Positions 51,660-64,000 of a stretch of DNA of 64,000 nt are shown here, in pieces; within the stretch, counting starts at the first letter, position 1; each line of letters begins with the position of its first letter. This DNA is from Pardosa pseudoannulata (lineage: Eukaryota > Arthropoda > Arachnida > Araneae > Lycosidae). Both the position numbers and the translations under genes were made by a program. The stretch covers positions 66,198,569 through 66,262,568 of the forward strand of contig CM063502.1 in the NCBI GenBank assembly GCA_032207245.1. Direction: 5' to 3'. The notes under the pieces were generated by a model. It was not told the DNA's origin. It ran no database searches and was given only the letters and a program-made list of their open reading frames with translations.

Positions 51660-52234
51660 CAAAAAAAGTTTTAATCACATTACCTAATAAAGAAAGAAAT
51701 TTTTAAAATTTCAAAGTTGTTCACGCCAACTCTGAATTTAGAACAGATACATACATTAACTATTCCATTTTTAGTCGGGCCCTTGCTAGTCTAAAACTCT
51801 CATCTCCCGATCGAAATGTCACTGGGCACGAGGCTGGATGTGACAGTATTTGTTCCCCCTACCCCTCAACTCAACAGCAATTAATTAACATTTACGTGAA
51901 ATAAAGCCATATGATACTTTTTTAAAACTTTTTAAAAGTTTTAAAAATTTGGAAATAAATTTTTCCATAATATTGGTCTGTACAATGATATAAGAAAAGA
52001 ATTTTAAATTTATCACATCAGCTTTCTATTTATCTATAAAGAGATAGACGATAGATATATATATAGATATATGTGTGTGTTTGTTAGATTAATAATTATA
52101 AACAGAAGCAACGTTTAGGATCTTTTCAACTTAGTTGACTAGGAACTATATGTGTTTAAACGTGACACTAAAGAATAAACGATTTGCGAAAGTAAAATGC
52201 AAAAAAATATGCATTACGTATGTGTGTATGTGTA

Positions 52235-52325
<91 letters not shown>

Positions 52326-52510
52326 CGAGGCGATTTAAAATGGTTACATGTTTAAAATGTCACGTGATTAATGATTACATGTTTAAATGGTCAAAATTTT
52401 AAAAAGTTTCATGGCAACGACGAATTTAGAGCAGATACATTCCATATAACTATTGTTAGATATATATATAAACAGAAACAAATATATATATATGTTTTCA
52501 ACTAGGAACT
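51660..52510. repeat. Degenerate tandem duplication of ~0.4-0.7 kb
   Basis: 51715-51770 ('gccaactctgaatttagaac', 'agatacatacattaactatt') resembles 52410-52456 ('ggcaacgacgaatttagagc', 'agatacattccatataacta'). 'agatatatatatagatat' with 'aaacagaagcaac' and 'caacttagttgactaggaac' (52053-52146) resembles 52458-52509 ('aaacagaaacaaa', 'tcaactaggaactaa'). Confidence 0.6.
52237..52323. repeat. (AT)n microsatellite
   Basis: Uninterrupted (TA)n of about 87 bp. Confidence 0.97.
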
Positions 52511-52522
52511 AAATATATATAG

Positions 52523-52856
<334 letters not shown>

Positions 52857-53625
52857 TCCCAATGATTTGTATTTCGCAACGAATATTAGTTTTCATCTAT
52901 ATCTCCAATATCATGTAGCATTGTGATTTTGAAATATTGAAAATAGAATTCAACCGATTAATCAAAAAGACGGTAGACGAAAAGATGAAATAATTGCTAT
53001 AATGTCATATTTACTAAAATAGATTACAATTTTTAAAAAAAATCAGTATTAACAAACACAGAGCAGGCCAATTTACACACACATATATAAATGTATGTAC
53101 TCTACTGTAAATGCAAATTGTTTGCGAAGTTTCGAAAACACTCGTAAAGGAAAATATAAAGTAAGCTGGAAGTAATTCTTGTCACTGGAAGTTTGAGAGT
53201 GAAAATTCACTGACTCTCAATATTTACTTCAAGCTTCGCGGTTATAAAAGATCTCGTTGACAGCTGTTTACACTCAATGTTTCCCTACTAAAAAACTGCT
53301 GCTAAATTTTCTTTCCTCCAACATATAAGCTAATGAAGGAATTAGTATTCTTCTAAAGGCAAACTTCTGGACATTTGGTTTGTGTGTGGAGAGGTTTTAA
53401 GGGAGAAATGTTTATAGAACAGTCAACTTAAATAATAATATGGATCAGCCACGACAATTTTTCACGAGACTGTGATGGCAGTCCACCTTTATGAACTGTT
53501 AGTATAGAGAAAAATATTTTTTACAGAGAAATTGCTTTTAATGTTAAAATCTATAGCCCATACTATTTTCTGGAAACTTAGGATACATTTCATTTTCCTC
53601 ATCTTTCATTTCGTTTGGAAGAGTT

Positions 53626-53775
<150 letters not shown>

Positions 53776-54110
53776 ATGTCAGGTTTGGAAGCGTAATATT
53801 AATAATTTAGGGGTTTAAAGGCAGAAAACGTAGCACACTTTTTATACAGACGCATGAATCACTAATAACTCCATATAAAAGCGCTTGAAGCGTAAAAAAT
53901 AAGAGAGAACGTGTTGAGGTAGGGACGCTAATGAATCCACGCTGAGCAAGGCTCTTTTGTTAGCCTTTACCCGCCAAATAACCGACGCTATGTTTGACGG
54001 TTGGATGTCAAAACTGTGTAATAGTCAAGAATAATGACATTATCAAGACATCATCGGCTCTTTGACTTGTCATAGGAATGTCATATATATATTGTGTGTA
54101 CATATATGTA
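53776..54110. other. GC-moderate stretch, possible TE remnant
   Basis: Less A+T-rich than the surroundings, with words such as 'acccgccaaataaccgacgc'. No ORF or second copy in the window. It may be part of the same insertion as the neighbouring LTR-like element. Confidence 0.35.
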
Positions 54111-54142
54111 AGCATGTATATGTGTTTATGGGTATGTATATA

Positions 54143-54655
<513 letters not shown>

Positions 54656-54837
54656 AGCATTAACACAAAATCTATATTTGCTTACATATACGTGTGTTAC
54701 GCGTTTGTATATAAGGACTGAGTTCCTTTACACCAATGAGCTTCTTAAACAAAAATTGTCATGATGCCATTTATGAAATGCTGTATTTCATCTTTGCCTT
54801 CTCGATACCTTGATACCATTTATTTTTTGAGCTGTAC

Positions 54838-54838
<1 letters not shown>

Positions 54839-54901
<63 letters not shown>
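54839..54901. repeat. (AT)n-(GT)n microsatellite
   Basis: (AT)n to about 54868 and (GT)n to 54901. Confidence 0.97.
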
Positions 54902-54904
<3 letters not shown>

Positions 54905-55475
54905 AAAAGCTTGAAAACATTCGTAGATAAAAATATATAGTCAGCTGAAAACATTTCTTGTCACTAGAGCTTTGAGACTTAAAATTCCCTGTTCTCCGAC
55001 TCTTAATATTCGCTTCAAGCTTCATAGTTATAAAATAATACATTGACAGTTATTTATTCTCAATGTATTATTTTTAGTAATATTGTAAGCCAAATTATTT
55101 TTCTTTAGACGTATAAGCTAATGAAGGAATTTATATTCTTCGAAAGGGAGACTTCTAAACATTCAGTTTGTGTGGGGAGACGGCCTGAACAAAAAATGCT
55201 TATATGTAAAGCAGTCAACATAAATAATAATAAGTTCAAGTGTGACATTGCTTGCCGAGGCATGAATTCTGTAAGACTGTTCTGGCATAAGTTACTGGTA
55301 AAAAAAAGTAGAATTTTCTCCTTGAAACTCCTTGTAAGTGAAGGAAATATATGCCGATATACCATACTCTATCTTACTTTTTTAATACTTGCATGGAATA
55401 TTTTGAATTTAAAGTTCTAAGCCAAGATTTCATTATTTTAAAGCTTTAACATTAAGTATTTCTTCAGTTTTGCAT

Positions 55476-57796
<2,321 letters not shown>

Positions 57797-58015
57797 ATGA
57801 TGGATTTGACGCCATTCAAATATTTATTTTCATCGCCTTGTGGTGCAAGTCACATTGCAGAAAGCTTTCGAGAATATAATCCGAAGTGTAGAATTCTAGT
57901 CATAGACTTACGAAATATAAGCTGTGATTCTTTGAGTAATCTTTGCTTGATTCAAGGTGACTTATATGCTGATCGGCCATTTGAAGCCGATTGCAAATTC
58001 AGAGACTTTTCCTGA
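57797..58015 (+). CDS. Unrecognised 72-codon ORF, coding status doubtful
   Basis: I do not recognise this frame. Unlike most frames here, its product has a balanced composition with Cys, Asp, Glu, Arg and Gly, and an internal 'CRILVIDLRN' then 'LIQGDLYADRPFEADC' that reads more protein-like than the Lys/Ile/Asn-rich background. There is no intact partner frame, no obvious promoter and no second copy. It could be a decayed TE exon, a lone exon or chance. No splice context was established. Confidence 0.15.
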   Translation: MMDLTPFKYLFSSPCGASHIAESFREYNPKCRILVIDLRNISCDSLSNLCLIQGDLYADRPFEADCKFRDFS

Positions 58016-58639
58016 TTAGTTCTGTAACGTATGTACACATGTAATACGGTCTTAAGTTTCAACATATTCGTATAAATTGTTTATATAAATATATAGCTGA
58101 CGATCGCCGGGGTTACCCAGCATCGGAAAATATTTAAACCTATTTTACAAATAAATAAAGGAGTACACAACTAAATATAGTATTGTAATTTATCTAAGTT
58201 TTATTTTATGCTCTATCTCGAAATTGTTATTTTTACTTTTAACTAATGCATAATTGAAAGTAATAGACTACTAGTATTTAAATCAAAAAAGATTATACAT
58301 TTATAATAACTCTTTAATTGTGTTAGTATAGTTTTATCTCTAACATTTATTATATATTTACAACTTCCTATGTTCAAAAGTAATGAAATGAAACTATATA
58401 AATATTTAATGTTGCTTATCCACTTTTCAATTTTCTCTATACGCCATTCACAGATCATAAATTTTTATACGTCAAATATCGGTAAATCCTTTTATTGATT
58501 TTCCCATATACTTTCCTTTTAATAGCTGGTAAACTTTCTAATATATTCCTCTGTTATTTGAGTAAAAGTTTGGATTGCGAAACTTTACACTACTTTCTAA
58601 GTTTGGTTTTAACAGTTAAGAGAGTTAATGTAGGAGTCT
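58016..58639. other. A+T-rich DNA, nothing recognised
   Basis: A short GC-richer blip near 58095-58135 ('gacgatcgccggggttaccc') stands alone. A minus-strand 71-codon frame at 58243-58458 is Ile/Ser/Lys-rich without motif. Confidence 0.45.
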
Positions 58640-58767
58640 AGGTTTGGCTTTGTTTTGTTTGTAGAGCTACAATTATTTGTTGCTACATGATTAAATACAC
58701 TGCGATCTACTGCTTAAAGTCATTTCCGAACCGCTATGAACATCCGTGCCACTATCAGATTTTGACT
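58640..58767 (-). mobile_element. SINE family 1 fragment, diverged
   Basis: Third, most diverged relative of the 11440-11660 SINE, same orientation: 'ggtttggctttgttttg', 'gctacatgatta', 'gcttaaagtcatttccgaac', 'gaacatccgtgccac'. Confidence 0.5.
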
Positions 58768-59793
<1,026 letters not shown>

Positions 59794-60335
59794 AATCCAA
59801 TAATTATAAAACTGCTGGACATTATAGCCCCTATTATTTTTACTTGCCCGGGCTACTAGGCAAAAAGAAGCCTGATCAACTAACAGTAGTAAAGAAAATG
59901 CATTCTAGCCACATTGAAGAGAACCGCACAAGTCTAATTAAAACTTTATTTTAGAGCTATTAAAACGGACATCTTTACTAGTCAGCCACAGACAAGAGAA
60001 AAACGCAAAAATCACTCTGGTCGAACAGAGGTGCACCCAAGATCGAAGACCAAAAGAATTTTCCCAACGGACAAGAGACTTACTCAGCGAATTTAAGTGT
60101 TAAGATCAGAAAAACCCGGAGCCATTTGCCGGCGACAGCTGGAAAACGTGTTGTATAGACAGAAAATTTCCATCTATAGGACAGAAAGCTTTGGGAAATG
60201 TATCGTAAGAATTTAAAATGTAGGACACTTCTTTGATTAAGACATTTAGAGGCCGGGAAAAAGATTTTAAGGAATTAGAATGGGTGAGAGGAGATTTTTA
60301 AGGAAATATTAAAGTTAAATAATTTTGATAATTAC
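59794..60335. other. GC-richer island, probable TE remnant
   Basis: The stretch 59920-60250 is noticeably less A+T-rich ('ggagccatttgccggcgaca' near 60119, 'ggtgcacccaagatcgaag'). No long ORF and no second copy in the window. Composition suggests an inserted element of unknown class. Confidence 0.35.
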
Positions 60336-60337
60336 AC

Positions 60338-60391
60338 ATATATCTATATATACATATACATACACTCTCACACACACATATATATATATAT
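60338..60391. repeat. Short mixed (AT/CA)n microsatellite
   Basis: Alternating tract with 'cacatatatctatatataca', a small (CA)n and (TA)n. Confidence 0.9.
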
Positions 60392-61639
60392 GCTTTAATG
60401 TGCAAAAATATTTTTGAAATACTAAAAGCAAAATTCGGATCCGAAGTGGTCAAAAAAGCTTCTTTGAGTCCATTTAAATAATTTCTCCCATAAATAAATG
60501 TTGCTTTATAAATTGTTTCAAGTAATATTCCTGAGTAAATTGAAATAAAATCAAGCTATTTTCTTTTGCATTTGAAAAGGCAAAATTTCTCTATATTCCC
60601 CCAAAAGAGCAAATAGGCTTAAGGGAATAATTTGTCATGCTATTATCTTGAGAATTCAAAGAGCCCATCGGATTTACCTCTCAGCGTTGAGCGCTGCTTC
60701 AGCTAGCAGATTCTCATACATTTCCATTTCAGATTTGTCAAGATGTAAAATAGTATCAAATATCAGCTACAACTTTTCTCCATGAATAAATTTTATAACA
60801 AGAAGAAATGCTTAAAAATATACCCTTTAATAAAACTTTAACACAGTAGTTTTTCAGCAGTATATCAGTGAGTTGACTTCATACACATAAATATTTTCTG
60901 TCAGTTCAATCCGTGAACATAAATTACAAAATTTCAGAGGTATATCATTTTTATTTAGTGCATTTTCAATATTTTTACTCCTGAGAGATCGCGATACTGG
61001 ATTTAAGGAGCTTAATAAAATGTTTTCTCATAGTAAACGGCTTTAAAAAGGGAGAAGAAAGTTTCTATTTCATCTGACTTCTATATATGCATGCAGATAA
61101 AAACATTAAGAAAACTAAATAAAATAAATGAAGTTTTTCCGACTGTTTCTGAATAACATTTAATTATGTAGTTCTTTTACAAGGTAATAATGTCACAAAC
61201 TATATTATTAAATTTTTTGGGACTCATAATCATCGGGTAATAAATTTATAAGCAGAAAATACGGTATAATCACTCTAGAAAAATTTAACATTCTTGTAAT
61301 TTTGTCATCTGTAATAGTAATGGAAGAACAATTATTAGTAAAAGATGATGCAAATTATATAGAAAAGCTACCATTTTTCCAATATGTGACTTCTTTTTCC
61401 TCTTCTGTGGAGCATGTTTAAAAACGCTTGACAATCAATAAACAAAATAATAACAACACAAAATAAGAAATTTTCTGCTGAAGCATACGTGTTTGTGAAT
61501 TTTTTGGTAGGATATAGATTTTCTAGACACGTTATCAATAGGTAAGAAAGTTTTACACTTTCATTTGAGGGATACATTAATTTTCTTTCAGATTTATTTT
61601 ATCACTTCCTTCTTTTAAAAAAAGCTTTTGTTGTAAAAA
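60392..61639. other. A+T-rich DNA, nothing recognised
   Basis: No gene or repeat was recognised. A minus-strand 69-codon frame at 61368-61577 has no motif. Confidence 0.45.
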
Positions 61640-62466
61640 TAGCCGTCAGAAAGAAACTGCATAGTGTCTATGCAGTTCATTACTTTATATGAGAAAATTT
61701 TCTATGCTTTTTTTTAACTTTGCCTACATATACAAAAATAATATTTGATTAATAGTAAATGATTTTTAAACCATGTGCGATTTGTAATAATATATAATAT
61801 AAATATCTGCTATGCTAGAAACTGCATAGTGTCTATGCAGTTCATTACTTTATATGAGAAAATTTTCTATGCTAACTTTGCCTACATATACAAAAATAAT
61901 ATTTGATTAATAGTAAATGATTTTTAAACCATGTGCGATTTGTAATAATATATAATATAAATATCTGCTATGCTAGAAACTGCATAGTGTCTATGCAGTT
62001 CATTACTTTATATGAGAAAATTTTCTATGCTTTTTTTTTAAACTTTGCCTACATATACAAAAATAATATTTGATTAATAGTAAATGATTTTTAAACCATG
62101 TGCGATTTGTAATAATATATAATATAAATATCTGCTATGCTAGAAACTGCATAGTGTCTATGCAGTTCATTACTTTATATGAGAAAATTTTCTATGCTTT
62201 TTTTTAACTTTGCCTACATATACAAAAATAATATTTGATTAATAGTAAATGATTTTTAAACCATGTGCGATTTGTAATAATATATAATATAAATATCTGC
62301 TATGCTAGAAACTGCATAGTGTCTATGCAGTTCATTACTTTACATGAGAAAATTTTCTATGCTTTTTTTTTAAACTTTGCCTACATATACAAAAATAATA
62401 TTTGATTAATAGTATATGATTTTTAAACCATGTGCGATTTGTAATAATATGTAATATAAATATCTG
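61640..62466. repeat. ~165-bp young satellite, 5 copies, each with a hairpin
   Basis: 'gaaactgcatagtgtctatg' starts at 61653, 61818, 61976, 62143 and 62308, giving periods of 165, 158, 167 and 165 bp. Copies are almost identical: differences are mainly T-run length (one copy lacks the T-run) and single bases ('tacatgag' for 'tatatgag', 'agtatatg' for 'agtaaatg' in copy 5). Each copy starts with a perfect inverted repeat, 10-bp arms 'aactgcatag' and 'ctatgcagtt' around a 3-base loop (first at 61655-61677). No coding content. Confidence 0.95.
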
Positions 62467-64000
62467 TTTGTGCATTTGTGTTAAATAATCACTATTTTCT
62501 CACCTTTCTGTCTTTAAAAAATTTCCTGTTATAAAATACAATAATAATTACTTTTTTTGCTAAATACAAAATTCAAGAGCACTTAAATCAAAATACAAAA
62601 TAATGCTGCCAATAATAACAATTTTTGAAAATTTTATGCAAAATACTTTTTGAAAATGACTAAAATTTTGTTAAATTTTAGTATAGTTTCTTTTGTTCAA
62701 TATAATTCTATACAAATCGACAGTAATCTCTATTTATCATTATTAGCTTTCATGTTTGAGGATTTATGATTTTTAAAATAATATTTATCAACATTATATT
62801 AAAAACTATAAGTGTGTCGTTCTCCAAATCAAAAGTGTGAAGGTAATTAATAGCCATTTAAAATTAACTCATTGTGTATAGTAATATTTAATTTCTACTA
62901 CGTAATCAAAATTGTGTAAAAAACTAGCCTTTATACTGATTTTTTTAGTTCTATTTAAATTCAGCGCAAATTAGTTTCATTAAAAAACATAATAATTTCG
63001 GCTGCGTTGTAAGATATCTACTTTACTCATATTCAACAAAGATATTTTTTACGAAAGTCCTTTTTCTTCAAAAGTTTTAAAGTAAATTGAGCGTGATGCC
63101 AATATCCGGTGTAATCGAGCAGAAAAACTATGTAACGAAGAAATTTTTCTAATGTTTAAGCAGTTTAATGAAAGCCGTTAGTTAAACTTTTTTTCATTAC
63201 TTTATTTCTGTTCAAAAGCAGATTTAAGATTATATATAATTTTATAATGGTAATAGAATTACGACAGTAGAGATGACATTTATATCAGATAATACAGATT
63301 TCCGTTTTTGGAGAAATATTTTACATTTAAGTTTATCCTCATCAGCAAAATTGGTAAATATTTTTCCTTCTGTTCGATACTTATAGCTTATGTGTGTCAA
63401 TATGTATGAAAAACCTAGCAAACTATAAGCATGTTTATATATAGTTACAAACATATTTTATTTATAATTTGATAAAAAAATTTCTTAATCAATAGTTAGA
63501 TTTTTGTGTCAGTATATTACATAAATACGTAGTTTTAAACCAATCGGTATTATTGCATGGAATAAGATAAAAAATATTTAAATATTTTTTAACTTATAAA
63601 GAGTTATTAATTAAATATTTTATTTTTTATTAATTATGCATCATGTAAAACCATTAACATAAATTTTTGTTTGCTTCTACTTAAATGAATAAAAGAAACG
63701 AACATTTTAATAGAGTATCAATTCTCTATTTTACTAATACTTTATTTTATTTAAACAATCTATTGTTTTAACACATTATTTAAAAGTAATTAATTTAGTG
63801 TACTTTGCTGTCATATTGATAATTTTAGGAATCTTCTTATAAATTATAAAGCAAAAAAAGTTTTTATTTGCATATAATATTTATTAATGCATTTGAAAGA
63901 GTTTAGGATAGAAATAGGTAAATAATAAACGAGATCTACTCAGCTTAATTAATCAACTGCTTTCAGACACTTGGTCCCTTCGCACAACGTGTTCAAGATA
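62467..64000. other. A+T-rich DNA, nothing recognised
   Basis: No gene or repeat was recognised up to the window end. A minus-strand 70-codon frame at 63242-63454 lacks motifs. Confidence 0.45.

Noticed and set aside
55121..55420. 99-codon plus-strand ORF
   Set aside because: The duplicated partner (from 53337) hits a stop within eight codons, and there is no known motif.
61640..62466. CRISPR array or miRNA cluster
   Set aside because: Whole ~165-bp units are repeated, so there are no unique spacers, and the 10-bp hairpin is too short for a miRNA precursor.

Overview
This window reads as a strongly A+T-rich piece of a large, repeat-laden animal genome, and essentially a gene desert. I found no protein-coding gene, exon chain, rRNA or intact tRNA gene that I can defend, and no prokaryotic features. 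The repeat types point to an invertebrate, most likely an arthropod: a decayed mariner (Tc1/mariner, D,D34D) transposase, several tRNA-derived SINE families, a TTAA-flanked piggyBac-like MITE, an LTR-like dispersed repeat, a foldback DNA transposon with ~185-bp arms, and many long (AT)n/(GT)n microsatellites. From memory only, the foldback element and the SINE at 27216-27561 resemble spider repeats, so a chelicerate is my best guess. No search was run.

The main theme is local tandem duplication at many scales. Units are ~117 bp (650-1015), ~496 bp (2696-4250), 259 bp (4575-5100), 186 bp with perfect 50-bp palindromes (5651-6175), ~290 bp (18950-19790), ~316 bp (20810-21350), ~547 bp (22440-23545), ~1.2 kb (24130-25860), a ~0.9 kb module present three times (28340-35230), ~460 bp (36780-38040), ~330-340 bp and ~80-90 bp nested units (39240-41990), ~194 bp (42000-43240), ~785 bp (43250-45660), ~1.8 kb (53080-55450) and ~165 bp (61640-62466). 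The copies range from almost identical (61.6-62.5 kb) to barely recognisable (18.9-19.8 kb), so tandem duplication has apparently recurred here over a long time.

Layout: 0-6.2 kb holds four tandem-duplicated blocks. 6.5-14 kb has an old dispersed repeat, an LTR-like element, a minus-strand SINE and compound microsatellites. 14-19 kb is unannotated A+T-rich DNA. 19-28 kb holds degenerate tandem repeats, two SINEs, large (AT)n arrays and the mariner pseudogene. 28-36 kb holds the triplicated module, a GC-richer LTR-like island and the foldback element. 36-46 kb is nearly continuous tandem repeat. 47-50 kb carries a SINE and one or two TTAA-flanked MITEs. 51-60 kb is rich in microsatellites and contains the 1.8-kb duplication. 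61.6-62.5 kb is a young ~165-bp satellite with a built-in hairpin. No gene set works together here; the contents are repeats. Most open reading frames over 60 codons are translations of microsatellites, SINEs or TE fragments.
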